Source: a virus. From it: DNA of 44,799 nucleotides. Both the position numbers and the translations under genes were made by a program. The first letter of the stretch is position 1; each line of letters starts with the position of its first letter. Location: positions 1 to 44,799 of the IMG/VR virus record IMGVR_UViG_3300017613_000536. The stretch is one strand, 5' to 3'. Shown here one piece after another: positions 16,036 through 25,432 of this stretch. The notes under the pieces were generated by a model. The model was given only the letters and a program-made list of their open reading frames with translations, made no database searches and was not told the origin of the DNA.

Positions 16036-17211
16036 TTATGGGGTTTCCCAGGTGGGGGCGGCGTTCCCATGGGCGGTTAAAACCTGTCCCTCTGAGCCCG
16101 GACTAAGCTCGGTCATATTGCCACTTCCGTTCGTGTAAAACAGCTTCCAGTTGTTTTCAGAAACGAAGTCCTCCATTTTAGGGAACTGGAAGGAGGGGGC
16201 GGCAGCGGTTCCATTGCCCTGAAGATATGTCCCTGAGGCTCCAACGGCACAGTAATTCAGTCCAGCTCCGACAGGGTTTTCCGAAAAGAACATGGACCAG
16301 GAGTGCTCGCCTACAATCTCCATTGTATTTACATCTGCAAAGGTTGGTTCGGCGGGGGCGGTAGGACACCTAAACACCTGTCCCGCCGAACCAAGGGCGA
16401 GCGTCTTTACATCCCCTGCAGCATCTACCCAGACAATGCTGGTCGCAGATTCTGTTTTAAACAAACTCAGCGTTGGGGTAACGAAGTCAGGCGCCGACCC
16501 AAGGCCCTGCGACTTCAAGAGGTCACCATCGCTCCCAAGGATAATGTCTTTCATGTCCCCGCTGGCATCGGAATAAAATATTTGGTTGGCAGCCTCGTCC
16601 ACAAACTCGGCCATGGTCGTGTAATCCCCGGCCAGGGCTGGGGATTCCCAGGTGGGGGCCGCGCTGGCTCCGTTGCTCTTGAGGTACGTCCCGGAGGACC
16701 CCAGGGCCAGTTCGGTTACATCCCCGCTTCCGTTGGAATAGAACACCCTCCAGTTTGTCTGGTCCACAAACTCGGTCAGGTCGGTATAGCCTGTGCCTGG
16801 AGGGGTTTCGAAGGACGGCGCAGAGAATCCGTTACTTCGAAGATATTTGCCGCTATCGCCGCCGAAGTACAGTTCTTTTACGTCCGTGGTGCTCAAGGTA
16901 TAGAACACCCGGTACAAAGAGCCCACATTTTCGGTTATGTCTGGGGCCGCGAACGCCGGCGCCGTTGCCCCTCCCGCTGCCCCGCTTCGAAGGAATGTCC
17001 CGGCATCGCCAAGGGCAACCTCTTGTACGTCCCCGTCATCGTCCGAATAGAAGACGCTCCCGGCTGTCTGGTCCACAAACTCGGTCAGGTCCGAGTACCC
17101 CGCCGCATCACCCAGGTCTTGCAGGTACTGCCAGAGATCCGTGAACCAGTGTCCGTCCCTGGACCCCCGTATCAGCCCTGGCGGTGGTCTATTGAACTTA
17201 TCTCCAGCCAT
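16036..17211 (-). CDS. Fibre-like protein made of seven ~50-residue repeats
   Basis: This 391-residue product, after a short N-terminus, is almost wholly seven imperfect repeats. Each has the plan: (D)LTEFVD...W-R-VFYS-x-GSGDV-x-ELALG-x-GTYL-x-SNG-x-AAPTWE. Clear copies begin near residues 39, 91, 141, 195, 249, 293 and 344. The pattern of short beta strands ending in a turn fits a trimeric fibre shaft. There is no signal peptide. It directly follows the gp10-like hub gene (3-bp gap) and ends in the bare repeat TWETP, without a separate tip domain. Receptor contact or attachment of another spike are possible. Confidence 0.8.
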   Translation of the reverse strand: MAGDKFNRPPPGLIRGSRDGHWFTDLWQYLQDLGDAAGYSDLTEFVDQTAGSVFYSDDDGDVQEVALGDAGTFLRSGAAGGATAPAFAAPDITENVGSLYRVFYTLSTTDVKELYFGGDSGKYLRSNGFSAPSFETPPGTGYTDLTEFVDQTNWRVFYSNGSGDVTELALGSSGTYLKSNGASAAPTWESPALAGDYTTMAEFVDEAANQIFYSDASGDMKDIILGSDGDLLKSQGLGSAPDFVTPTLSLFKTESATSIVWVDAAGDVKTLALGSAGQVFRCPTAPAEPTFADVNTMEIVGEHSWSMFFSENPVGAGLNYCAVGASGTYLQGNGTAAAPSFQFPKMEDFVSENNWKLFYTNGSGNMTELSPGSEGQVLTAHGNAAPTWETP

Positions 17212-17213
17212 CT

Positions 17214-18656
17214 CTATGCTCCCATGATGATCCGTAGGTTGGCGCCGAATAGCACCCGCTCCTGCGCTGCGTCACAGTACCACCTGTACTGCCGATCCTC
17301 GGCGCTGCCCAGGCCGAACCATTCGAACTTCTGGGTATAGTCTGCGTTGACCATGGTGATCGCGGTCGGAGTCACCCAGCTTACAGATCGATCGTCGGAG
17401 TAAGACAGGACCTGCGAGCCCGTGCCTACGCCCTCCTTCATCATCACCTCGAAGGCGCCGTGCGTAATTGTCTGGCCTCCCTCCCGGATCGCCGGCGGGT
17501 ACCATATGGTTCGGAACGCCGCTGTGTTGTTGGTGTGTGTGGCCTTGTCCATCACATAGAGATTTGCGTTGGAGATGTCTCCGTACACCATGGCCGGCTG
17601 GGAACTCAGGGCGTCCATGGTCAGACAGGAACAGCAAGCCGTGATCGCCGTTTGACCTTCGTCCCCGATGCCGGTAGTCCACTCAAACCAGGGGTACAGG
17701 CCGGCCTCCCATGCTGCGTCAGAGAAGCAGAAGCACATCCCTCCGGTGCCAAACCGAATAGCGTAGAAGGAATGCCCACCATGAAAACACTCAAAGCCCT
17801 GGGCGTCCCAGGTGTCGGCATATCCACCCCACACGCTCTCGAGTTGCGCGGTGCTTACAATCTCGTGGCCCCCGGACCCCGTGGTGCGTGCGATGCGGCC
17901 GGAGTGGGTGAGCCAGTAGAGCCGATCCCCCACCCTGGCCACGGAGTTGGGAGCTCCACACCCCACGTCCATGGTGGCGCCGTAGATCCGGCCCAGCGGC
18001 CCGGACGAGTTCTGGGTGTTGTAGGTGACCTCCGTGGTTCGCTCTCCAAAGACATACGCCCTGCCCTGCAGAACCGCGACATTTATGATGTAGTCGTGGC
18101 CAATCCCAGGCTTGAATCCATCGTAATCGTCCCAGGCAGCCTCGGAGAGATCCGAAGGCGTGACGATCGTGCCGGTGCCGGTCATGTATGTCAGGAACAT
18201 TCGGTCCAGGTACGCGATCGAGCCGCCCTGTACTCCCGTGGCCGTGAGCTCGGTCATGGCCCCACCGCTGGCTCGGTGCCACATCGTTGGCGCGGCTCCC
18301 ACGCCCCAGTAGGAAGTGGCCTCTGCAATGATCAGATCGGAGTTGTCGTTCATGGCCATCTGGACCGGATTGTCGGTACCTATGTTGGTCAGGGTGTCCG
18401 TATCGCTGATGGTCACCGTATCGTCCGACAGCGCGCAGGTATGCAAATCCCCACCAACCACCACAAACATACCCCCGTACACGTTGTGATAAATCCCCTG
18501 CACCATCCCGGAGGGCGTAGCTCCCGCCCAGGTGAGAGGCACGAGCCCTGGCATTCCACAGAGCGCCGGCCTCCCGTACAGGGTGCCGGGATCGAAGAAC
18601 AGATTCCGGTTGGTCTTTGGTTGCTGGCTCGGTGGTAGGAGAAGAGGTATGCTCAT
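17214..18656 (-). CDS. P22 gp10-like packaged-DNA stabilisation / tail hub protein
   Basis: This 480-residue product starts MSIPLLLPPSQQPKTNRNLF. It resembles the P22 gp10 family: an N-terminal segment with the GRPALCGMPGLVPLTWAG pattern, beta-propeller-like repeats (VYGGMFVVVGGDLHTCA, GRAYVFGERTTEVTYNT) and the C-terminal FGANLRIIMGA. In P22 this hub closes the portal channel below gp4 and carries the needle. There are several cysteines, including a CFCF and a CCSC. The start ATG overlaps the upstream stop by one base (TGATG), with a GGAGGA site. No obvious needle gene (gp26-like) is seen nearby. Confidence 0.82.
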   Translation of the reverse strand: MSIPLLLPPSQQPKTNRNLFFDPGTLYGRPALCGMPGLVPLTWAGATPSGMVQGIYHNVYGGMFVVVGGDLHTCALSDDTVTISDTDTLTNIGTDNPVQMAMNDNSDLIIAEATSYWGVGAAPTMWHRASGGAMTELTATGVQGGSIAYLDRMFLTYMTGTGTIVTPSDLSEAAWDDYDGFKPGIGHDYIINVAVLQGRAYVFGERTTEVTYNTQNSSGPLGRIYGATMDVGCGAPNSVARVGDRLYWLTHSGRIARTTGSGGHEIVSTAQLESVWGGYADTWDAQGFECFHGGHSFYAIRFGTGGMCFCFSDAAWEAGLYPWFEWTTGIGDEGQTAITACCSCLTMDALSSQPAMVYGDISNANLYVMDKATHTNNTAAFRTIWYPPAIREGGQTITHGAFEVMMKEGVGTGSQVLSYSDDRSVSWVTPTAITMVNADYTQKFEWFGLGSAEDRQYRWYCDAAQERVLFGANLRIIMGA

Positions 18657-19033
18657 CAGTTCTTCCTCCGGCGGTCTATCTTCATCTCTTCTACGTCTGT
18701 TTGTACCTCATGGATCTGTCCCTTGAGGCCCCTAATCTCGACCAGGACGTTGTTCTGTTTGGTAATCACGCTGTCTATGGAAACTTGCTGCTTTGCGTCC
18801 CGTGAGACAGAGCCCTCTATTGCCGAGTGGTTCATCTGCACCGAGTACCCAAACAGGGCCAGGAACGCTACGGAGGATGTTCCCATCAGCCACATGAGCG
18901 TCTTCGCCTTAACGAATTTATCTATGGCATCCCACACTCTGATTAATTCCTTCTTTATGTCCGACATGTTGTCGCACTGATCGTCATGCATGAAGCACCT
19001 CTTGTGGATAGGGTCTTTTTCTTCCGTCACCAT
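18656..19033 (-). CDS. Single-pass membrane protein with C-terminal coiled coil
   Basis: This 125-residue product has a soluble N-terminus with three Cys/His pairs (KRCFMHDDQC) and a helix SDIKKELIRVWDAIDKF. One membrane helix follows (about 45-65, LMWLMGTSSVAFLALFGY), then a long coiled coil (VITKQNNVLVEIRGLKGQIHEVQTDVEEM). This plan resembles haemolysin XhlA-like and some spanin or holin-accessory proteins, though I see no clear family match. It lies in the tail cluster rather than beside the DUF5675/holin-like pair, so a tail or channel role is also possible. Confidence 0.7.
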   Translation of the reverse strand: MVTEEKDPIHKRCFMHDDQCDNMSDIKKELIRVWDAIDKFVKAKTLMWLMGTSSVAFLALFGYSVQMNHSAIEGSVSRDAKQQVSIDSVITKQNNVLVEIRGLKGQIHEVQTDVEEMKIDRRRKN

Positions 19034-19078
19034 GTCCTCCCGCTAATCGCACAAGTTACTACCGTCATGTTGCAATTT

Positions 19079-20164
19079 TCAGAACATGTTGATCCGTATC
19101 ACCTGGCCCGCGTCACCGCCGCCTGCGGCAACATATTCATCCGCACCAATGTCCCATGAGCCTGACCGCGTATCCTCGTCGATGTCATCCGAAAAAGTAC
19201 CAGACAAATCGACGCCTTGATCTGTGGCATTTGAATCGCCGCTGTCAAGGTGAAAATCATCGGCTCCCTCATTTTCAAACGTGACGGTCCCGTCTGCCCC
19301 GTTTCGGGAATTTGCGCCCGCCGCATCACCGGCTATGTCTGAAGCATTGTAGTCAGAACTTGCATGGAAGGAGCCAGAAAAACCGTCTGTACAGTCGTTT
19401 GCGATATTGTTCTTGATGAGTGTGTTTGTCGTATTTGTGTAGAATCCTATATAAGAATTATGGGCCGTGTTGTTATAGAAGTAGCTGTTTGCGTCTACGC
19501 GTAGATAAAAGGCGGTATTCCCCGTATATGTGCTGTTGACCACGTCGTAGATTATGTTGTTCCAGACCTTCACCTCCCAACCGGTGCTATACACGTTGAA
19601 TCCGTGGCAATCGTCGCTTGTCCCAGTAACAACCCCCTTGATGATGGTGTGAGACATTTCGTAGTAATCGCCACCGTTTATCTTAATCCCAAACCTATCG
19701 TCGCTGTTGGTGGCGGTAAACTGAACTTGCAACCCCTCAACGCGAACATAGTTGTCCTTAATTTCCAGAGCCCTGCCCGTTACTTCGAGCCGGTATTTAC
19801 TTGTATTGTATTTCCCGTCGTGCCGATCTGCTGAATCAACCAATATCGTAAGATCGTAGGTGGCTGACGTGGTGAATCCATCCAACGTAACCGCTGTTGT
19901 GTCGGCAGAGCCGCTAGACGCTTTGCACTGAAATGTCAGTGTGTTTGTGTCCGTTACAAGGTCCCCGCTATCGTCCTCTGCGGCTTCCGCTACAGATAGG
20001 CTTCCGTATGCGTTTGCCCAACTGCTACCATCCGCATCACCCCCGGCAACGTCTGGGTCCACATAGGCATTACAGTCGTCGTCCGTACACGCATCTCTGC
20101 CATGTGCCGTGACGGGCAGCAACAACAGCAATGCCAGAAACCATACAGAGAGATACCTGTTCAC
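19079..20164 (-). CDS. Secreted right-handed beta-helix protein (spike-like)
   Basis: This 361-residue product has an N-terminal Sec signal peptide (FLALLLLLPVTAHG). The body has short strand repeats: LEIKDNYVRVEGLQVQF, NNIIYDVVNS, FYNNTAHNSYIGFY, and NNIANDCTDG. The typical parallel beta-helix ending WDIGADEY follows. Such folds make up tailspikes and secreted polysaccharide-binding or cleaving proteins. I see no clear catalytic residues. The start is GTG at 20164, overlapping the upstream TGA (GTGA). It is one of three adjacent proteins with signal peptides. A signal peptide is unusual for a cytoplasmically assembled tail part. Confidence 0.8.
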   Translation of the reverse strand: MNRYLSVWFLALLLLLPVTAHGRDACTDDDCNAYVDPDVAGGDADGSSWANAYGSLSVAEAAEDDSGDLVTDTNTLTFQCKASSGSADTTAVTLDGFTTSATYDLTILVDSADRHDGKYNTSKYRLEVTGRALEIKDNYVRVEGLQVQFTATNSDDRFGIKINGGDYYEMSHTIIKGVVTGTSDDCHGFNVYSTGWEVKVWNNIIYDVVNSTYTGNTAFYLRVDANSYFYNNTAHNSYIGFYTNTTNTLIKNNIANDCTDGFSGSFHASSDYNASDIAGDAAGANSRNGADGTVTFENEGADDFHLDSGDSNATDQGVDLSGTFSDDIDEDTRSGSWDIGADEYVAAGGGDAGQVIRINMF

Positions 20165-20664
20165 TTGGCCTCCGATACCGTGTTTTTCTGTATGCTTGTG
20201 ATTCCGTCCTCCATCATGTCGAGCAAGATGGCCTCCTTCGCCGCTGGGGAGACTAGAACGCTATCTAGCTGAATAGCGTTGGTTGTCGTAACGTCTGGCA
20301 GTTTGACCATGTACGGCGGCAACTCCTTGACTTTTACCCATGTGTCCGTCTTCGTATCCAGCCACTCCACGACACCCGTTTCGGTGTCGGTTCGGGTTTT
20401 TGGCACTGTAGCCCAAGCCAAATCCCACACCTTTTCTCTCGACAACCCTTTTGCACTCACATGGTCAAACGTGTCGAAATTTCGCCCGTTTTTACAGAAC
20501 TGGACGGCTACAAGCCATCCGGTGTTTTTCTCCAGCACCAGCACCGCATCGTTCAGCCCATCGTCTTCACAGCACCATGAGCCGGTGGAGTTCTCATAGC
20601 AGGTTTCAGCATAAGCGGGTACAGCAAAAAGCAACGTGACAAGCAGAATAGCGGTTCTCAGCAT
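20161..20664 (-). CDS. Small secreted protein of unknown function
   Basis: This 167-residue product starts MLRTAILLVTLLFAVPAYA, a near-ideal signal peptide with cleavage after AYA. The ATG at 20664 lies 8 bases after AAGGAG, so I prefer it to the ATGs at 20700-20694. The mature part has CYENSTGSWCCEDDG near its start, a further Cys, and a Pro/Tyr segment (KVKELPPYMVKLPDV). The four cysteines may form disulphides in the periplasm. I do not recognise the family. It sits between the 1327-residue fibre-like gene and the beta-helix gene and overlaps the latter by 4 bp. It may be a chaperone or partner of one of them, which is inference. Confidence 0.75.
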   Translation of the reverse strand: MLRTAILLVTLLFAVPAYAETCYENSTGSWCCEDDGLNDAVLVLEKNTGWLVAVQFCKNGRNFDTFDHVSAKGLSREKVWDLAWATVPKTRTDTETGVVEWLDTKTDTWVKVKELPPYMVKLPDVTTTNAIQLDSVLVSPAAKEAILLDMMEDGITSIQKNTVSEAK

Positions 20665-20699
20665 TGTATCTTCTCCTTTTGCAACGTGTCTCATTATCA

Positions 20700-23600
20700 T
20701 TAGTCCTCCTCTGCGTAGAACCACATCTCAAAGTTCCACTGTACACACGTACCCTCTGGGTCTGCATCGAAACCGATATAGACCACCTTGCCGTTTGCTA
20801 CTGCGGAACCACCATTGATGCTGGCATTTGTGTCCTCGGAGGATGTCCCGCTCGTTGTGTCTATCTCGTCGATGTCAGCAGCGTTTGCGAGGCCAATAAA
20901 GGCATCTGCATACCGAAGGTCTGCGTCGATTTCCGTATCTGGGTCTACATTACAGGACGATTTCCACTCAGTAATGGTGATCCCCTCTGGGCCATCGTCC
21001 CCTACCGTGAAGAGGAATATCTCTGCGTCACTGTCGTACCAAGCTCCAGGGTCTACAGAGAGGGACACATGCTTGAGTAGCGACATAGCCGCTTCGCCCT
21101 GAATCTCACCGGCAGAACCACCGTGGAAAGCAAGCTGGTCATCCGTAGATTGCAACCCAATCTGCCCCTCCGTGCCAAGCGCCAGGTCAGAGGTTGAGTT
21201 GTGAATCTCAACAGTATTCCCACCCATATCAATGGGGCCAAGCACCCGAATCCCGGTATCTGCCTCGATGTCGAGGTATCCATCATCATCTGAGTGGATA
21301 TAAACCGCCGTGTCCCCGAACAGGAGCTTGTCGTCAAGCTCGATCTGCACCCCTGTATCTGCAACGTGAGTGAGTGTCACGTCTTGATCCGCACCGAGGT
21401 TGATGATCGACCCATCTGCTAGGTAGAGGTCCGAGAACTCCAGGGATGTACCGCCAATATCAGCGCCATCCGCAGCATCTGGATTAAACAGGTTTGCAGA
21501 GATTGTACCGCTCGCGTCTATCCCCACAACGGCAGTCATGGAGCCCGCGTTCAGGGTGGCGGTGCCATCTGTAATGCTCGTCCCCTCTACAGCCCCAGTC
21601 GAGGTTATGGCACCGGAGCCGATAGTTCCAGCGTTCGCTATGTTCCCACTGGTATCAATGTCTATCCCATCGGACGCAACAGAGAAGTTATCCCCACCAT
21701 CCCCAAGGGCCACAACCCCATCAGCGTCCAGGGTGCCGTCAACCTCCACCTCCAGGTTCACCAGGATGCCCGTGTCAGCTACGTGGGTAATCGTCACATC
21801 TTGATCTGCACCGAGTTGAATGACCCCACCGTCATTCAGAAAGAGGTCATTCCACTCTGCCGCAGTAGACCCAAGGTCTTCCCCCGCTCCAGTGATGCCG
21901 TTGTCAAATATGTAGGTTCCACCGTCTGTAATTATGGTAACGTCATCAACATCAGCTGACCCAATATCGAAATCATAATCCCCACCCGCGTCAATCCCAA
22001 CCGTCGAAGTAATTACGCCAGTAACGGCTAACCCGCCACTGGCTGTCAGGGTGTCGGTAACTGTGACTGCATCCCCGAACGTCATAAGCCCGTTCCCGGC
22101 GGTCATTGTGTGGTCTGTGCCACTTACATCGAAGGTCCATATATTCGACGCATTCGCATTGTCAGACCATGTGGTTGCGTCTACCGCCGTTGAGTCGAAA
22201 GACCCCGCAGATTCCCAGGTAAGGGCTCCGCTCCCGTCCGTCTGGAGTTGCTCTCCCGCGTCTCCGTCGTCGGGCGGCAGGGTGTACGCCGTGTCCATCG
22301 TCATGTCGGCGGGAGGGCCGAAGGTTGCGTATTGATCGCTGGCTTCGTCAGACCATATCACCAAGCTGCCGTCCGTACCTGCGAGCCCCGTTTGCAGGGT
22401 GCCGTGAGCGGTGGTCTTCTGAGCATTGTCTACCGTAAGGGCGTCCGTTCTGGTTGAGGCTCCGTCAGCAGTAGTGGAAAAGACGATCTTCCCAGGCATA
22501 TCATTAGAGCCGGGAGTTCCGTCTATATGGAACAGCATCCCCGCAATAGGCTCGTAATCTACGCCGTCGTGAGCATATCCTACCCACCCACCCGCCGAGT
22601 CGCCGTCTTGTATTATGGCCCCCGACCGCGACTTGTACGATTTGATGTAACCGGCGTATGCGTCTGCGCCGTTGTGAAAAGAACTAATACTAGCACTTGC
22701 CAGGGTACTCCCAGCAGCGATAATCCGATGTGCAGATCCAGCCAGGGCTGTGCCGCAAGCCGCGCCGGTCCCTACCGATATGCAGTTGTTCGTATCGTCG
22801 TATACGAACGTGGCCTCGCCACCGAAGGCAGAGGAGTTGTTGTACTGAACGTGCGTGTCGGAGCCGCCAGGGGAACCAGACCCGCAAGCCTGCCACTCAA
22901 AATCGCCTGTGGTTTCCTCGTAAGTTAAACACTCTTCGTCTGCTGCTGCATCGACCGCCTTCAGGTGTTCCTCTTGTAAGGCATCATCTGCTATAAGGCT
23001 TTGGTCGATGGCGTCCCCGGCTATGTGGGCCGTGTCGATAGATGCGTCAACGTACTGGTCCGAGTCAATAGACTCCACCGACATATGGGCAAGGTCGATA
23101 GAGGCGTCTACATATGAGTCAGAGTCTACACTGTTAGCAGACATATGAGCTTCGTCGATAGACCCGTCAACGTAGGAGTCCGAGTCAACCGAGTTGGCAG
23201 ACATATGGGCTTCGTCGATAGACCCGTCAACGTAGGAGTCCGAGTCAACCGAGTTGGCAGACATATGGGCCGCGTCTATGGCTCCAGCAGCAATTTCATC
23301 GGAGTCTGCCGCGTTATCCGCGAGGTGTTCGTTGTCGATAGATGCAGCGGCGTAGTGAGCGGAGTCTATGCCGTCGTCTGCGACCTTGATGGTCAGGTCA
23401 AACGGGTCTGCGTCCGATCCCGTGTCGGTGTCGGTCCAGTCGATGTCGAGGCCAGAGCCCTCAATGAACTTCCACTCCTTCGCCTCGTCTATTTCTACCT
23501 CTGTCCCATCCCCATCCTCGGCAAAGAAGCTGCTCATATCCCCGCCGCCCACTCCCGCGTCGATGTTGTCGATATCGCCATCGTCATCAGTATCGTACTG

Positions 23601-24683
23601 ATGGAGGATGTCGTACACCGAGTTCTGGCTGGGGGCGTTCGTCGAGTCTGCGTTCCACCCGGACCCGTATACATCGTCCTCTACGGTAGCACTTGGGATG
23701 TTGGTACAATCCGTACAGTCAATGGCCGGGGTGGTGTCCGTTGTCCACACCCCACCAGCAGCGAAAATTACCCCGCCATTTGTCTCTGTAAGGGCGGCAA
23801 TCGTGTCAAGCTCCGCGTCCCATGCCTGTACGTTCGTTCCGATAGCAAGGCCAAGGGTTGCTCGCATCGTGCTTGCGTCTACATCGTCAAGATATTCGTT
23901 CGCAAAAGCACCCAGGTTGGCAACCGTTTCCAACTTCACAGCGGTATTGATCTCCGAAGTCTGTACGAAGTCAGCCACGTCACTTAACGCCGCATACAGC
24001 CCCGCCTCGTTGTCTAGTTCGCCCTCAAAAGCGCTGTCTGCCGCACTCACAGAATAGAAGTCAGTCCCGGCCTCCAGGTCGAGCAGCGTCCTCATGGCCG
24101 CGTAATCAGCAGCCGTCACTAAGCTCTGGCCGTTTGCAGTCAGCCCCATGGTGGTCATCATAGCCGCCGCCGTGGCATCGTCGGCGTACTCGTTGAAAAA
24201 AGCACCCAGGTTGGCTACGGCCTCAAGCTTCGCTGCAGTGTCGATCTCTGTGGTGCGGGTAATCCCGGAGTTGATTATCACCTGGATCTCGGTGTCTGGA
24301 TCCTCGGCCAGGTCGAAGTCTGCACCCAGGAAGTCCAGGGTTACGATGTCGGCGCCACCAACGGCTACGTTGTTCTCCTTGATCGAGGTCATGCTCCCGG
24401 AACCGCCGCCGCAAGTCTGCCACTCGTAGGTCGTGCCGGTGGCCTCGTAGGTAAAGCACTGCTCGTCGGTGGGGGTATCCGTGGTAAAGCCCTTCGGCAC
24501 GTTTTTCATCTGTAGTTTGCCTCGCCGGGATCCGAAGGCGAGGTCTGGATCTACTACATAGATAACGTGGTTCTCTTCGGGGGTGGTGTTTTCGTCCATA
24601 TCGGTGAGGTTTTCCAGTGCCCATGCCGGAGCACCGTACACCAGGAGCAGGAACGCGATCAGCAGGTTTCGGTATCGTTTCAT
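20700..24683 (-). CDS. Very long fibre-like protein with Sec signal peptide (1327 aa)
   Basis: The start MKRYRNLLIAFLLLVYG (ATG 24683, after AAGGGGAGA) begins a signal peptide ending near APAWA. A longer open frame upstream is out-of-frame overlap with the gp4-like gene. Residues 22-440 are beta-rich fibre sequence with KLEAVANLGAFFNEY-type repeats. About 445-560 holds 20-residue repeats (SIDEAHMSANSVDSDSYVDG). The rest has repeated ADQDVTLTHVADTG-like and GSGALTWESAG-like units typical of phage fibre shafts. The last 100 residues may form the tip. It is highly acidic. It probably acts in host recognition, or as a secreted adhesin of the infected cell given the signal peptide. Confidence 0.8.
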   Translation of the reverse strand: MKRYRNLLIAFLLLVYGAPAWALENLTDMDENTTPEENHVIYVVDPDLAFGSRRGKLQMKNVPKGFTTDTPTDEQCFTYEATGTTYEWQTCGGGSGSMTSIKENNVAVGGADIVTLDFLGADFDLAEDPDTEIQVIINSGITRTTEIDTAAKLEAVANLGAFFNEYADDATAAAMMTTMGLTANGQSLVTAADYAAMRTLLDLEAGTDFYSVSAADSAFEGELDNEAGLYAALSDVADFVQTSEINTAVKLETVANLGAFANEYLDDVDASTMRATLGLAIGTNVQAWDAELDTIAALTETNGGVIFAAGGVWTTDTTPAIDCTDCTNIPSATVEDDVYGSGWNADSTNAPSQNSVYDILHQYDTDDDGDIDNIDAGVGGGDMSSFFAEDGDGTEVEIDEAKEWKFIEGSGLDIDWTDTDTGSDADPFDLTIKVADDGIDSAHYAAASIDNEHLADNAADSDEIAAGAIDAAHMSANSVDSDSYVDGSIDEAHMSANSVDSDSYVDGSIDEAHMSANSVDSDSYVDASIDLAHMSVESIDSDQYVDASIDTAHIAGDAIDQSLIADDALQEEHLKAVDAAADEECLTYEETTGDFEWQACGSGSPGGSDTHVQYNNSSAFGGEATFVYDDTNNCISVGTGAACGTALAGSAHRIIAAGSTLASASISSFHNGADAYAGYIKSYKSRSGAIIQDGDSAGGWVGYAHDGVDYEPIAGMLFHIDGTPGSNDMPGKIVFSTTADGASTRTDALTVDNAQKTTAHGTLQTGLAGTDGSLVIWSDEASDQYATFGPPADMTMDTAYTLPPDDGDAGEQLQTDGSGALTWESAGSFDSTAVDATTWSDNANASNIWTFDVSGTDHTMTAGNGLMTFGDAVTVTDTLTASGGLAVTGVITSTVGIDAGGDYDFDIGSADVDDVTIITDGGTYIFDNGITGAGEDLGSTAAEWNDLFLNDGGVIQLGADQDVTITHVADTGILVNLEVEVDGTLDADGVVALGDGGDNFSVASDGIDIDTSGNIANAGTIGSGAITSTGAVEGTSITDGTATLNAGSMTAVVGIDASGTISANLFNPDAADGADIGGTSLEFSDLYLADGSIINLGADQDVTLTHVADTGVQIELDDKLLFGDTAVYIHSDDDGYLDIEADTGIRVLGPIDMGGNTVEIHNSTSDLALGTEGQIGLQSTDDQLAFHGGSAGEIQGEAAMSLLKHVSLSVDPGAWYDSDAEIFLFTVGDDGPEGITITEWKSSCNVDPDTEIDADLRYADAFIGLANAADIDEIDTTSGTSSEDTNASINGGSAVANGKVVYIGFDADPEGTCVQWNFEMWFYAEED
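23151..23270. repeat. 60-bp perfect tandem repeat in the fibre-like gene
   Basis: Bases 23151-23210 and 23211-23270 are identical, coding one 20-residue unit twice (about residues 471-510). A diverged copy lies just to the left in coordinate order at 23091-23150, and further weaker copies extend to about 23030. Perfect identity at silent sites points to recent duplication or gene conversion. Confidence 0.93.
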
Positions 24684-24694
24684 CAAGTCTCCCC

Positions 24695-25429
24695 TTACTC
24701 GAGGCCCAGGGCCGCAATGGCGCCAGCCATCCCCTCGGACTGTTCCACCACCTCGGTGGTATCGATGATATCCATAGTCACCGGCTTGGCTCGTCGCACA
24801 GCGTTCAGGGTGATCAGCCGGTTCAAGCTCTCCTCTGCCATCTTGGCCTGGACCGCGGTGAGCTCTATCCCCGGCAGCATATCGGCCAGGCGTACACACA
24901 TATTCCACATGATAATGGGATCCATGGACCTGGGCACCACGAGCGTAGCGTCCTCGTCAGCTGGCTCTGGGAACGCCTGGAGGTGGGAGTAGTGGATGGC
25001 CTCTGCCGTGGCCACCGTGGGGTAGAGCAGCAGCGTGCCGTTCGGCACCGTGGGGTTGTACCACAGTACACTCGGCCTTCCGGTCGAACCCTTGCTGGCG
25101 AACTGCATATACCGGGCCTCGTCCACCACCTCGACCCGGTGGTCCTCGTCTCCCGCGTCCCGGATAAACGCCCGGTCGATATACTCGGGCCGCACGTCGG
25201 TCACATCTGCCGCGGAGGCTCCGATCGAGTACTCGGCCTTGTTTGCGGTAAGGGTGAACGTGTCCCAGGTAGTGAACGGGATCACCAACCGCCGGCCGCT
25301 CCACTCCGCAAGCATCTGGTTCAGTACCTCGACGCCTACGGCCCTCAGTTGGGGGTCTGCCGTCTGCCCGTATGAGAGGAACCTGACCTGCCTGAGAGAC
25401 AGGTTGAGGATCTCGAGAACGGTGCTCAT
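24695..25429 (-). CDS. P22 gp4-like tail adaptor, paralogue 1
   Basis: This 244-residue product resembles P22 gp4-type head-completion proteins: an N-terminal helix VLEILNLSLRQVRFLS, LRAVGVEVLNQMLAEWSGRRL, a beta domain (TLTANKAEYSIG, GRPSVLWYNPTVPNGTLLLYP), and a helical C-terminus with AKMAEESLNRLITLN. gp4 forms the first ring below the portal and carries the gp10 hub. It is the third of three adjacent genes with the same plan and size, and the least similar to the other two. ATG at 25429. Confidence 0.82.
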   Translation of the reverse strand: MSTVLEILNLSLRQVRFLSYGQTADPQLRAVGVEVLNQMLAEWSGRRLVIPFTTWDTFTLTANKAEYSIGASAADVTDVRPEYIDRAFIRDAGDEDHRVEVVDEARYMQFASKGSTGRPSVLWYNPTVPNGTLLLYPTVATAEAIHYSHLQAFPEPADEDATLVVPRSMDPIIMWNMCVRLADMLPGIELTAVQAKMAEESLNRLITLNAVRRAKPVTMDIIDTTEVVEQSEGMAGAIAALGLE

Positions 25430-25432
25430 TGT

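Noticed and set aside
23030-23270. CRISPR-like array
   Set aside because: The units are directly joined 60-bp coding repeats without spacers, inside a fibre-like gene.
24684-24908. N-terminal extension of the 1327-residue fibre-like gene to 1402 residues
   Set aside because: The added part is Arg/Gly/His-rich out-of-frame sequence of the gp4-like gene. The ATG at 24683 has a ribosome-binding site and begins a signal peptide.
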